DNA of 64,000 nt, from assembly GCA_019914995.1 (NCBI GenBank), contig CM034141.1, positions 4,132,001-4,196,000 on the forward strand, read 5' to 3'. The notes under the pieces were generated by a model. It did not search any database and was not told where the DNA came from. It saw only the letters and a program-made list of their open reading frames with translations. The stretch's first letter is position 1, and every line of letters begins with the position of its first letter. The stretch comes from Acanthochlamys bracteata. Taxonomy: Eukaryota > Streptophyta > Magnoliopsida > Pandanales > Velloziaceae. Shown piece after piece: positions 1 to 27,989 of this stretch. A program made the position numbers and the translations under genes.

Positions 1-132
1 ACCCCGAGTATATGAAGGGGCTGATTTACGACTCATTAGCATCGACCTGCTTGCTTAATAAAAGCTTCTCTTATCTCCCTCGCACGATTGCTCGATTCGG
101 AGAATTTTGTAAACCCTAGCGAGTGGCCTCCC
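1..132 (+). promoter_or_regulatory. Promoter/5' leader of the RRM gene with a telo-box
   Basis: This is the short upstream part of the RRM gene that lies inside the window. AAACCCTA at 111-118 matches the plant telo-box, often found near the start of genes for translation and RNA metabolism. An A/T-rich ATAAAAG at 58-64 could act as a TATA-like element, but the transcription start cannot be placed. The rest of the promoter lies outside the window. Confidence 0.45.
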
Positions 133-3100
133 ATGGGTTCCAGGGCAGGGGAGCGCGATGGAGCTAGCCCCGGGTAAGATAAGATTCGCAAAGTTCGAAT
201 ATCTTTTTCCAAATCTTCTTCGTTGTAAATGAAATTGTCTTGCTTTTGTTGTCAGACGCATTCTTTTTCTTTTTTCTTCTTTTTTTAAATAAAATTTTTG
301 TGTTTGCCATTTCAGGAAGATCTTCGTGGGAGGATTGCATAGGGACACTGACATGGGTTAGAATTTCAAGCTCGTTCCCTTCAATGATTTAAATTTTATT
401 GGAATTTTCTGATACTCCAATCAACATACTTTATCAGTTATATTTGTAGGAAAAATTCAAGTAGTAATATGAAGGGCTTTATCGATTTCATCATGTTTTC
501 GGATTAGTCATTTTTTTAAAATTTCTTTTCTGGTAATGTGTTGATACGTTAAAGCTTTGTTGTATTGGGGAACACTAGAGAACTTGTAGTTGTTTGTGTT
601 TAAGAGCTTAAGTTTGGTTCTTTAATTAGATGGTGACTTGTTATTTTCTGTATAGAGTGTTAGATTAGTCTTATTAACATTTCAACATGCTTCTTAGGTT
701 TTAAGTTTGTCATATTAGGTAGCTTTATATAAACTCCGGATAACAAATAGAGTTTGTTCTGAGAGTTGAACATTTTGAATAGATGTCAACTTACAACATT
801 TTAGACAATTAATTAGTATAATTTCTTATTAGAGTTATGTGTTCCTTCTCTTGAGCAGCTACATTCCAAGAACACTTTGGAAGGTATGGAAAGATTATTG
901 ATGCTGTGATAATGGAAGATCGTTACACTAGGAAGCCTAGAGGCTTTGGGTTCATCACTTATGATGACCCTTCTGTTGTTGATAGGGTTATTCAGGACAA
1001 CCATGTCATCAAGGGAAAACAGGTAGTTATTCTGAGGTTTTTGAGGTTGTATACCATGAGAACATGGAGAAGTTTGTTATTAGGCCACCTGGCTAGTTTT
1101 TGAAAACACCAACATAATATTTGGGTACTAGTACTGGAACACCTGTTACTTCATAGCTTATATAGTTTGAAGTTGCATGTAGCTTAAGGTATTTTCTAAT
1201 ATCTTTAGACCATGTTATGCACATATAATCATTAATCAAATGCATTAACCGTAGAAATCATGTCTTCCACGTGGCATTAAATTGGTATTCCCCTTTAGTT
1301 ATGTCATCTAATTATTTGAATGGCTCCTGTTCTCTTTTGCCTTTTGATTTTGGCAGTTTATGCTTAATTTTTTCTTTTCGAAAAGTGACCATCTTGATTC
1401 ATGGTTGAGCGTCTAGCTCATGTCATACTTGGAATGCAATTTGTCTTTGGATTATTTACTTACAATATATCATAAGTAGATTGTCTTTTTTTCAGATTAA
1501 TGTCCACCTAATTAGTACATCTGAAGTTTTGTAACTTGATGTTAGAGACCAGTGAACTTGTTCATAAAGCTTGGTTTAATTTGCTGGTGATACCAAATTT
1601 GAGTTAACACCTTCATGTGGCCAAGTTGACGTATCAAATTAGTTTGCTAGAACATGTTCAAATTTAGTACCATATGATCAGTTTGACTCATTTGATCTTC
1701 ACCTGGCACCTCTTTTGAGAAAAAGCCAGGCTGACATGTTAGTCTGGCTTGATCAAATACGACGGAATCTTTGTTCAACTTACTGGCTTTCTGTCCTACT
1801 TGATTTGATTCCAAAACAGTCCAGATTAATCCTGTTTGCTTGATTGAGGTACTTAGATATATGAGTTCTCCATACCGAGTATCTTCAACTACATTGAGAT
1901 ACTATGTGAACAGACATCTTTAGTTAGCTTTGTTACCCTGATTTTAGAATTAAGATTGTACATGAAGTTTCTAATATTTCTGTATGTATATATAGAAGGT
2001 TTGCTTGGTAGGTCTTTTCTTAAGTTGAAGCTAGATGCTAGAACAGCGTTTTTTAAGTTGGGGCTTATAAAAAGCTTTTGGGTATAAATGACCAAAATAT
2101 CCAAGGTTGTGAATAATAATAGAAGTTCTTTTATGTTACTAGGGGCAAAAAAGTCCATTTATTTAGTTAGAAAAAGCAAAAGCCCCAAAAGCATGGGTGG
2201 GGATGCTTTTCGATTCACTAACAATTCTGCTTTTTTTTCCAGCTGAAAGCTTCGAAGCTCTACCAAAAATTTCAAAATAACTTAAAAGAAAAAGACAAAA
2301 GCAGCTAAAAAAAGCCCTCCACCAAACAAGCCCATAATGTCATATGGATTTGAGCTGGTTTACCATTGGGTCGACCCAATGGCAGATTGCTAACCCTTGA
2401 GCCGCTATAGTTTGTTGATAGTTGATTCCTTTTTAGAACATTCTTATAATTTTCAAATTGGTTCACAGAAGTGGATTCTGGATTTTGGGATTTTGGCATT
2501 TGACAATATAGGTCATTCTTCTAGAATAGATAGTAAAGTCACTATGTTGTTTGTCCAGATAAAACATGATCAAATTTTGACTCAGGTGCTGGTTTTTGGT
2601 GATATGTTCGATTTGACCTCTACCTCTATTCCAGATGAATCCAATTTACTTGATTGAGATAGGTGAATATTTTTGTGACTATACCTATTTTTATTCAACT
2701 GGTTTAACACTTATCTTTCAGAAAACCTTTAGTTAGCTTGATGCTTACCTTGATTCACAATTAAGGTTGTACATGGAGCTTCTAAGAATCTGAAAATATG
2801 CCTGTATGTATCTAATGTCTAATGATGTCAGCTACTTCATCCACATTGGATTGACCCAATGCCAGATTGCTGACCCTTTGGGCGCTATGTTTTTTCTTAG
2901 AACTTTTATGTTGATCACATAAGTAGCAATTGAATTTTGACATTTGACATTATAGGTATTCTTCTGTAGTGGTCAGTATGATCATGACATTGTTTGGTAT
3001 GTAATATAGTAACTCTTTCGTAGCAGGCTACCACAAACCATAGAGTAGACACAAATTTTATGAATTTAATTATGGGACATGTGCTGAACCTCCAATACAG

Positions 3101-4341
3101 ATGACACCTATCAGTTTTGATGTAATTACGTGAAGTGCTTGTTTTGTGCATATTCAAGTTGCCGACTAAGATAAAACACTTCTAACCATCAGCAAATGGC
3201 TTTTCTTGCAATTTAGCACTTTTTCTCCCATTCGATTCGTGCCTCTTAGAGGTTTTAAACTGCAGGTTGAAATTAAAAGAACAATTCCAAAAGGATCAGC
3301 TCAAACCAATGACCTCAAAACAAGAAAGATATTTGTTGGAGGCATACCTAATACAGTATCAGAAGGTATTGCTTATCTTCTTGAACACTGCAAGTCTTTG
3401 ACGGTGATGATACTAATATGTTCTGCCAATCTGGTGCAGACGACTTGAAAATTTTCTTCTCCAAAATTGGGAAGGTGGTAGAACATGAGATTATAAGAGA
3501 TCACATGACCAATCGACCTAGAGGTTTTGGTTTTGTGGTCTTTGACAGTGAAAAAGTTGTTGATGATTTGATAGCCAAGGGCAATATGATTGATTTTGGT
3601 GATACCAAGGTTAGTGTTCTTTTTATAGCATCACTAATGCAAACTTTTGTTAATCTACGAATGTTCTGCTAGTTAAATATTTTTTACTTTTGTGCCTACA
3701 GTTGATTATATGCTTATGCTGATTGAAGTGAATATCACGCATGACTGTTCTGAATGTTATTAAATCTTCAGGTAGAAATCAAGAAAGCTGAACCAAAGAG
3801 GCTTTCAAATGCACCACCTGCTTATGGCAATGAACCTAAAAATCGGGCATTTGGTGATGGCTTCGGTGGATATGGCGGTAGTTATGGTGCCTATGGTGCA
3901 GGACCAGTTGGTGCTGGATCTTATGGTGCTTCTGGTGGATTTGGTTCAAGGCTTGGGAGTTATGGCAGTGGCTATGGTGGAGGATCTGGAGAATTAGGCG
4001 CTAGCTATACTGGGCTTAGCTCTGGCTTTGGTATCCGCAGAGGTGACTCTCCATTTGGTTATTCGAGTCGTTTTGGTGCATATGGTAGTGGACTAGGTAG
4101 TGCACATGGCAGTTCTTTTGGTCGGGAGTACGGCTTCAGTGGTTATGGTGGTTCTAGCTACAGTGGAGGGTATGATTCTGGCACTGGTGCTGGGTATGGC
4201 TCTGGTGCTGGGTACGGCCGTTCAGCTGGTGCTGGGTATGGCCCTTACGCTGGTGCTGATGCTGGCTCAGGTGGCATATATGGTAGTAGGACAGGAGGGT
4301 ATGGTAGTGGATCAGGTCGATACCATCCTTATGGAAGATAA
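133..4341 (+). CDS. Two-RRM glycine-rich hnRNP-like RNA-binding protein (At3g13224-like)
   Basis: Six coding exons read through in phase: 133-173, 316-356, 859-1022, 3266-3365, 3440-3609 and 3772-4341, giving about 361 residues. The ATG at 133 is chosen because it joins in frame to KIFVGGL in exon 2; the ATG at 158 does not. RRM1 spans about residues 15-92 (RNP2 KIFVGGL, RNP1 RGFGFITY) and RRM2 about 103-178 (RNP2 KIFVGGI, RNP1 RGFGFVVF). From about residue 195 the tail is low-complexity Gly/Tyr/Ser with GAGYG repeats and ends in RYHPYGR, a tail shared with Arabidopsis At3g13224. The family are nuclear hnRNP A/B- and Musashi-like proteins that bind pre-mRNA or mRNA. The tail resembles prion-like domains, so condensate formation is plausible but inferred. 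RNA targets are unknown. Intron 3 is 2.2 kb and holds a duplication. Confidence 0.93.
1810..3010. repeat. Diverged duplication inside RRM-gene intron 3, one copy with an insertion
   Basis: Two diverged copies of one non-coding block lie in tandem. Shared landmarks are CTTTAGTTAGCTT (about 1917 and 2727), a following stretch with TTGTACATG and CTTCTAA-like words, and GACCCAAT plus CAGATTGCT (2373 and 2853). The first landmarks are about 810 bp apart and the second about 480 bp apart, so copy 1 carries roughly 330 bp extra (see 2055-2340). The intron seems to have grown by duplication followed by insertion. Confidence 0.65.
2055..2340. mobile_element. Probable MITE-like insertion in duplicated intron block
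   Basis: This segment is present in the first copy of the intron duplication and missing from the second. It starts near TTGGGGCTTATAAAAAGC and ends near AAACAAGCCCATAATG, so the ends are loosely inverted (GGGGCTTA against TTATGGGCTTG). The interior is rich in AAAAGC/GCTTTT words. Size and ends fit a non-autonomous hAT-like MITE. I could not fix the target-site duplication, so family and exact ends are uncertain. Confidence 0.45.
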
Positions 4342-4700
4342 GCTCTCCCCAGGTGTGGGTGTATAATGAACGGGCCAATATTTTTTTCACTGCAGATGAT
4401 TTGGAAGAAAAGCCATAGTTGTGTAAAAAAATCAGTATTTTGCTTGCCCGTTTCAGTTATCTACCTTTAGCTTTATAGAAGCTGATGAAGGTTCCAGTTT
4501 ACATGTGCTGTAGACTCGCCGGAGTTGTATCGGCTGTTACTACTAAATGCTCTATCATGCTAAACCTGACAATAGGCAGCAGTTAGGGATGCCGCTTGGT
4601 TTATAGTAGTAGTTCATAGAGCACTGTGCAAAGAGAACGAAATGGAGATTCTTTGGCTGAACCTTTAAAACTTTGTTTTTGTTTGTTTTCTGTGCCAACC
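4342..4700 (+). other. 3' UTR of the RRM gene
   Basis: This follows the TAA stop at 4339-4341. The composition is mixed rather than strongly AT-rich until about 4740, after which the AT-rich intergenic DNA begins. The poly(A) site is not determined. Confidence 0.4.
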
Positions 4701-4739
4701 GATTAAGCTTTACAGGTTTGTTGTGATTCTTAACCTTCA

Positions 4740-6900
4740 ATGATTTTTTTTTTTAGATTCATGTTTTTTATATTGCCTGGACGATAGGAGATTATCTTCC
4801 AACCCTAACACCAAGGAAAACGAAAAAGGTTTATTATTATATTTTTAATAATCGAATTAAACTTATTTAATTCTAATTTGATTGTTTTATTCGTGTCAAA
4901 ATTATCGTAACAAAAGTATGATGTAATATGTATATATAAAAAATTAAAATCTGATGATGTATAGACGTAGAGATAATATAAATCATAACAAAAGTTAGAA
5001 AAATTAACTAATAACAATAAAAGTAACTCTAAGAACGCAACATAGTTAACATTAGAAGTATACAAAATTATAGCACTACGAGAAAATTTAGAATAATATA
5101 TTTTTTTACAAAATCGTTATACAAAAATAATAATAAATATAATAACTTGATAGTTTTGAGGGAATTTTAGTATTAGTAGATGAAATGCAGTACTTTGTGA
5201 GACGTTCACAATAAATTTATTAAATTTATAACAATAATAGTAGAAAATAATATTTATTAATTTTATCTCAAGAATAGTAGAAAATAATATGAAAGAAACA
5301 AATTTATTGATCGATGTATCATAGAAGTGCTTTATCGTTGTATGATTGATCACAAATTTATGGTTAGCTTTGATATTTCTCAAATTCATGGTTAGCTTTG
5401 CATTGTAGAAATAACATGAGTCTAAGTTTTTATTTTTTTAGGTAAATAAAGTAATTAGGTAGAAATTTGTCACGAACTTTATATACCCACAAAATATTTC
5501 AAAATTCAATTTATTATTAAATTATTAGATTTTATTTGATCAAAAATATAAAATTTACTATAAAGTGTAAATAGAATGACACTAAATTATGTTGGAGCTC
5601 ATAAAACTATTACCAAATAAGGAAGAACATACTTTCAAATTAGGTTGGAAGAAAAATCAACTCAAAAGTTAACTTTATTTTTTTTTTAAAAGATCACTAT
5701 GCTTCATATTTCGTATTTTTCTATTTTATTATGAATAGGATAACGAAGCTAATGTGATAATTTTTTCTCTTGTTAGTTTTTTATTTCAAACTCGAGCTTG
5801 TAGAAGCAATTTTTGTAGCGCAATTTCTTTTTTATCAAATTCGAGCTTGTAAAAACATTTCTCAAGCTTTTTTTATTTCTCTTTTTTTTTCTACTCTTTC
5901 TAACTGTTTTAGCATTTAATCAAAGTAGAAGTGAAATCTCAATTAATGACTTTTGAAAATTATAAAATCTACTGATTTCATGTTAAATTGGATTTTATTT
6001 GTAATCAGCACGGTTAAGAAAAAATAATAACCTTCAAATGCATAATAACTATATAAAATATAATATTGGCAAGTTCTTCAAGCTCAAATTCAAATCTAGA
6101 TTTTAAGAAAGTAAAGAAAAATATCTCACCATAGATTTTTTTGTTATCGCTAATTTGAGTAAAAATATTTTATTTTTTAAGACAAAATAGTTGGTAGAGA
6201 TGCGTTAAAGTTCTAGGTACCTGCCAAATGATTCAAAATATGCGTTAAACAAAATTAGGTTAATAAATTTATTTTGACTTAAAATATAAAATTGTGTGCA
6301 AGCAGTATGCACATTAAGTTATATTTCAAACTAATAAAAAATATAATCATATGAGAGAAAATTTGTAATCTATAAATTACAATATGACCATAATTTTGCT
6401 AGTTCTAATTTTTATTAAAATTTGACTTTAAATATAATTTAATAATATAAATTTTTTCCTTAAAATTAATTTTTTTTCCTTTTGTTACACTTTATGCCAG
6501 CCAATTAACCAAATTAGTATCACTTCACTCTTTGATGCAGAATCAAAAACTTTAAAAAAATCTTTCTAATTATGTAACTGTTTACTTCAATAATTTGACT
6601 GCATATAGAACTCTTAACTAAACGAAAAAAGAATATGTAATAAATCATACAAAAGAGAATAATTTCATGATTTAGAGATAATTACAGTCAAGATATTTTA
6701 TTTCTTTTAGAATAAAAATAGATGATAAAAATATATAAGAAATATTTAAAATAAATAACTAAATCTAAATCTGAGATTATGTTACTATAAATTTTAATTT
6801 TTTCTATCAAAATTTAGATAGAATTCCGGAGTGCTTATTTCGAGCAACTGAAATAAGCGAAAAATAATAAAAGAAACAAGCAAAACACGTTCTTAATTAA
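4740..6900. other. AT-rich intergenic DNA, no gene seen
   Basis: Very AT-rich sequence lies between the RRM gene and the GIP1-like gene. No reading frame shows codon structure or a recognisable protein. Near 6825-6900 there is a short inverted motif, GTGCTTATTT against AAATAAGC, and an AAACAAGCAAAACACG end, which may be the terminus of a degraded MITE. The promoter of the downstream gene must lie in the last part. Confidence 0.6.
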
Positions 6901-7106
6901 TACTCCCAACAGGTGCCCAACAAAGAAAAGAAAAAAACAATCATCAATAAATTAAAAGGCACAAAACAAAAACATAAACAAAAGACCATTGCTCCCATCT
7001 CCTCTTTTCTCTTCTTTCTCAATCAAAGTCTCCTCTCTCTCTCTCTCTCTCTCGTATCTTCGTTGGTACAAGTTATTACCCAAAGATTTTGGGACAGAGA
7101 GAGAAG
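6900..7106 (+). promoter_or_regulatory. Core promoter/5' UTR of the GIP1-like gene with a (CT)n tract
   Basis: This stretch precedes the start codon at 7107. It has a CT-repeat at about 7033-7053, a common type of Y-patch or GA/CT element in plant core promoters and leaders. The transcription start is not fixed. A second CT microsatellite lies just after exon 1 (7289-7320). Confidence 0.5.
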
Positions 7107-23324
<16,218 letters not shown>

Positions 23325-23830
23325 AGTGGAAGTGGGAGATTTCTTTCAGCACTCAGGAAGCAAAAAGAACGTATTCTCTCTAATATTTTTGGAGACCTTA
23401 GAGTTTGCTTAGAAGACTGCTTGTGGTTGCTGAATGGATTGCAGCTAGTGACTGTATATATGCTTTAAAGCATGGACAAAGTTGACAGAAAGGTTAGCTT
23501 AAGGTTGTCAAAGTTACAGCTCATATATGGTGATTGATGTTGACCTGTCAAATCCAGTTGAGAGGTAGGTGAGAGTTGTCATATTTGCTCCTCACTGCAC
23601 CTTTTTCATTCATCTCCAAATTTCATTGATTATATCTGGTGGCAAGTAGTCTGCTCTTTTCTTATATGCCTTATCAATCAGGCTTAATGACCTTTTTCAG
23701 GAAGATTAGTTAGGGATTTCCATCATTTCTGCTGTCTTGTAAAGTAAATTTTGATAGTGAGAGTGTGTATCACAAGTGTTGTATCTGGTGCAATGGGGAC
23801 TGTAGAGCATAACATTTATTATTTTGTAGC
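23325..23830 (+). other. 3' UTR of the GIP1-like gene
   Basis: This follows the TGA at 23322-23324. Composition is mixed. The end is not determined; no sharp poly(A) signal stands out. Confidence 0.4.
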
Positions 23831-25860
23831 TGAGATAATCATAGCGACATCAAAAAAGGATCTTTATAACCGTTAAGCCATGTATCTTTTATGTAGAACT
23901 GTGTCTATATGTTACATTTAGTAAATTGTTACAGAGCCACAGTTCGACGGTTTTGTTGATTCGAGATGAACATGTTTACTTGTTGCTAGACTAGAGACAG
24001 GTAGATGGTTTGAAATGTTGCAAAACTGAAAGACATGTTGATATCTCACATTGTTGCCCGTGTCAAGTGATATTGCTCTCTTTTATGCTGTTCGGTGCAG
24101 TTACTGAAACCCGGAAATTATGTTGGAGATCTAAATTTACATTTGATGGCCTCATATCTTGGTTGAGAAGTTGGAACTTTATATCCTAGCAAATCTGGAG
24201 ATGTATTATCATGATCTCATATGCATTTCGTCCGTGTCCTTTCGTTGGCCCTTTTTGTCAACTGCATTTTAAAGTAGCAAGAAATAGCTGTGACTCGTTG
24301 TGAATGGCATGAACTTACACAAATGCTTGAGCCTGAGGTAATCACTATAGTGATTGCCATTTCTAGTACTAAATAATTGCGAAAGAAGAGAATCTGCGCA
24401 AATGGATGTTCCAAAGGCAGTTTACTTTTTTGAAGAGTGTTGGTGTGACCATATTCACCTCTTCTCATAGTAGATATTTTGTTATTCATTTTGAAATTTA
24501 TACGTCTGCCCTTACTGTCAGTTCTACCTTAATCTTCACAGAGGAAAGCTACTTGAGGGATCTTTGTGGAAGTAATCGTTCAGTTAGTAAGCGCAACGAG
24601 CAGCCTATAGTCAGCCGATAATGCCAATTTCAGATGCCCTCATGCGCATGACTTCATTCATAATAGCAAATTGATTTGGATTTCTCCAGGTGTTTTTGTT
24701 GTCTGTATATGTGTATTTTATGGGGACTTGGATGTTGATTCTCCCATTCGTACCAAGAAATGTATCGTCATCTGGTTTCAAGACAACAGAAAAAGAAAAA
24801 ACTAGTAATATATATTGTCTCCTGAGAACAAAGTCGAATAGGAATCCGTTTGAGCTGAAAATTTATCACATAAATTTCGGCTCATAACTTTTATATCTAA
24901 CGGTAATGATTGAATTTAGAAAAAAACGGAGAGGGGAGGCAGAGCTGTGATCCCCCGAGATAATGCAAACTTGCAAAGGTTAAATTTGATGGATCATTTT
25001 GGCCAGACAGTAGTAACTTTGAACTAGCAAGCATGCATTGATAAGAATTGCGAAGGCGGTAAAAAACATTTCTGCTCCAAAGAAGAGGCTATCAAGAAGG
25101 CAGTCATGTCCTTGAAGTTCAATCTTCTCTTTCCTTTTTTCTTTGTTTTCATCCCCGAGATAATGTCAAACTTGCAAAGGCATCTTTAAATTTGATGGAT
25201 CATTTTGGCCATGATTGGACATTTTTTTCATTATTTTCATTCTTTATTCTTTGAGAATGAGGACTGTGAACTATCCGCTTCAAAAAGATAGTTGATCGGA
25301 TTTTATAAATGCATTGAAAAGACATGTTAATGGGTGTTGCTTCACAACTACAACGGAAGAAGGAATTGACAAGCACATCCCGAAAGGGATAACTGGAAGT
25401 GTCGGACCCGATGAAATAAATTGGTAATGGTAAAAAGACGAAACTGCTTAAATTACTTGGCGGCAAAGTGAGCGGGGATTTAAAGGAAAAGATAACATAC
25501 AATGATACTACTTTTATATACCAATGCTCGCAAGAAATGGTAACTAAATAAACTTCCTCTTTTATTCCTGTGTTACGATAGAGAGTAATAGTTTAGTTTT
25601 CTTATTGGTTTGTAGCTCTAACTTCATGCAAAGATATATTGATCATTCACTACTAGAAATAGTAGCATCACTGACTGAAGAAAACAGCCACACGAGATAA
25701 ATTTCAGCGGCGATTGACAGTCTGGCAGAAACCTAGCTAGCTTGGACCGGGGAGAAAATGGCTGGATTTTGGTTCGGCTCGAGTTGATTAAGATCAATTA
25801 CGGACTGAACCAAAATTCAGTTGGTAAAATTAATAAAATATATCAGCGGAAATATATTAT
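23830..25860. other. Intergenic DNA with a short direct duplication, no gene seen
   Basis: No supported gene. A segment with GAGATAATG, CAAACTTGCAAAGG and TTTGATGGATCATTTTGGCC occurs twice, at about 24954-25013 and 25153-25212, with small indels. Short frames here show no recognisable protein. The 3' part may contain unrecognisable remains of the ABCG relic that follows. Confidence 0.5.
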
Positions 25861-26246
25861 CAGTTTGTGATATTATCAAAGAGCACGTTCAAGGAGCAGC
25901 GGTACACCGATTATTTGGACAAGCTCAGAATGTTCCAAGCCGCTGCTATTCTTCTTGGTCTTCTTTGGTGGAAATCCAAGATTGGAACTGAAACCCCAAT
26001 TAAGAGACGAGGTAACATTTAACAGCCTCTACATATTTCCTTGCCAAGATTGTTCTTCTTGGACTTCTGAAAACATTCCTTTCTGGATGCAGACAAGTTT
26101 GGTTTTCTTCATTTTCATATACTGGAAATCATCATCAATACTACGTGTTTCCATTTGAGAAGATGTACTTGGTGAAGGAGAGGAAAGCAGATATGTACAG
26201 GCTCAGTACTGTATGCTATGTATGCAGTAATTTGTGTGATATGGCA
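25861..26246 (+). pseudogene. ABCG half-transporter relic (first transmembrane segments)
   Basis: Translated pieces match the start of the ABCG transmembrane domain: FVILSKSTFKEQR, YLDKLRMFQAAAILLGLLWW, KSK, then QLRDE in another frame, FIFIYWKSSSI, VFPFEKMYLVKERKADMYRL and YVCSNLCDM. The order and wording are those of plant ABCG (WBC) exporters; the VFPFEK..LVKERKADMYRLS stretch is strongest. A one-base shift separates the first piece from QLRDE at about 25992. A GT..AG pair between about 26010 and 26091 looks like an old intron, and a further shift with a small deletion lies near 26140. The ATP-binding half and the rest of the membrane domain are absent. It cannot make a transporter. The closest subgroup, from memory, is ABCG26-like, but that is uncertain. 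Confidence 0.85.
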
Positions 26247-27989
26247 TATCTCCTTAACACCGACGACGTAGATCGGCTTAAAAAATATGTCTTGGAAAGA
26301 TCTCCACAGCACCGTGAAGTAGATCGGTATGAAAGATTTAGGAGCGAAGACGGGGTCGGCCTTGAAAAATTAGGGTTGGATGAATGGGGATGTAGTGAAT
26401 GAAAGGAGTTAAGGAAAGAACGGTGGTGGGTGAGCGAACGGGGAGAGTGAATGAGCGAGAGCGGCGGTGGGTGAGCGATCGAGAGAGAGAGTGAACGCGA
26501 ACGAATAGGTGTGGCTTGGGTGGGTGAGCGGGATATATGCATGTAATTTATCAAACTTGTCAATGATAATATAGTCATTTATATTGGTAATAAGACATTT
26601 ATATTGGTAATAAAACAAGCAGCACGCTACTTGTTTGAAAAAGTAACTATCAGTTGTTTTTTAGTTAAGCACAAAAAACAGCTTATTTTGCTTAAAAGTA
26701 TTTGTTACCAAATATAAACTTAACTGTTATGCGTTTTTTTGTTTTACTAAAGCATCAAAACAGCGTTGCCAAACATGGCCATAATATGTGCAGGTCCATA
26801 TGCTTTATTGTTTATTTCGTTGTTATGCTGAAGAAATAATTCTATGACATACAGCTCTTGTTTCGTCTTTGCAATCGTTTGCTTGAAACATGACAAAGTA
26901 ACAGTTGGATATGATTGTATTTTACAACATATATCAAATTATGGCAATGCTTGAAGTATGTATCGGTCATGCATCACGTATTTCGACTTCTACTGCAAGT
27001 ACACAATATTGCGAAAACTTAGGAAATAAGTGCCAAAGCAGAAATAGATGCAAAATGTTGCAGAAGTGGGTGCAAAATGTTGCAGAACTCTCTTTCATTT
27101 TACGCTGTCATGATTTTGAATGGTGGCATAGAAGAAGTGTGGATACTTCTTGCAGTGGCTTTAGAAGTATAACATATTGAACAGAGGCTATTTTTATACC
27201 CTTACCGACGGAATGCTGACTTATTTTTTTCAATCGGTAATTGTGTTTACTGATTGTTTTTGCCTTTGCCAACTGTTTTTTTGGGTCAATACTGGTTTTA
27301 TATTCCGTATCTTCATGTGTAGCTTTACTTCTATTTTGATTTTCAACCATGGACTGAACATGCTACAGATGAAAGATCTCTCCTTTTCTTCTTTTGCTTT
27401 TGGTTGCAACCCAAATAATAATGCAATATATATATCAGCAAGGTTTTCATTGATGTATCAGATACTCATGTAATGAAGATTATTATATCTTTTGGTTTGG
27501 TGTTTATCACATCTTAAAGAATCACTTTAAAAAATTTGAGAAGCTTCTTTGTCCTCAAAATCAAGACATAATAATATAAAAACATAATCTACATTTTGTT
27601 TGGATTAGAAATAATAAGGAGTGATTGAGAGTAAGTAAAATAATTACTCTCTATTATTTTTATTTGATAATGAATTTATAAATTAATGAAAAATAAATTT
27701 TTCTTCATTAATTTTTATGGAGGAGTAATCAGTTACATTCACGTTGGAGTATAATTTGGAGTAAAAATAATTTGGTCTATTAAAATTTAGAAGTTCCTAT
27801 TTATGCAGTTATTTCGTTGTATTTACGCATTGCTTAGTTTTTCTTCATCGTCTCTCACTCGTCTCGTTCTCACTCGCCACACAGCTCTATTCTTCGGTTA
27901 TATGAAGGTGTTGCTGCTCTGTTCTTCGGTTTCTCCGCGACGGTGAGTATTAAATCTCAAACCAATCAGTAGATTTCCTGCGGTGGGCG
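26247..27989. other. Intergenic DNA, GAGCGA-rich and MITE-like pieces
   Basis: A GAGCGA/GTGAGCG-rich patch lies at 26420-26530. Stretches at about 26600-26785 (ending GTTGCCAAACATGGCC) and 27595-27780 (starting TGTTTGGATTAG) look like MITE ends or decayed MITEs. The TGCAAAATGTTGCAGAA word is doubled at 27050-27085. The last 150 bases (27840-27989) are CT-rich, with a donor-like GTGAGTATT at about 27941, and probably came along with the importin copy as its leader. No gene is supported. Confidence 0.5.

Noticed and set aside
158-173. ATG at 158 as the start of the RRM protein.
   Set aside because: It joins out of frame with KIFVGGL in exon 2; the ATG at 133 joins in frame.
4100-4390. Alternative-frame and minus-strand frames in the glycine-rich exon.
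   Set aside because: Repetitive coding DNA keeps several frames open; only the Gly/Tyr frame continues the RRM protein.
26905-27180. Plus-strand frame of 91 codons.
   Set aside because: No recognisable domain; it contains a doubled TGCAAAATGTTGCAGAA word and sits in repeat-rich intergenic DNA.
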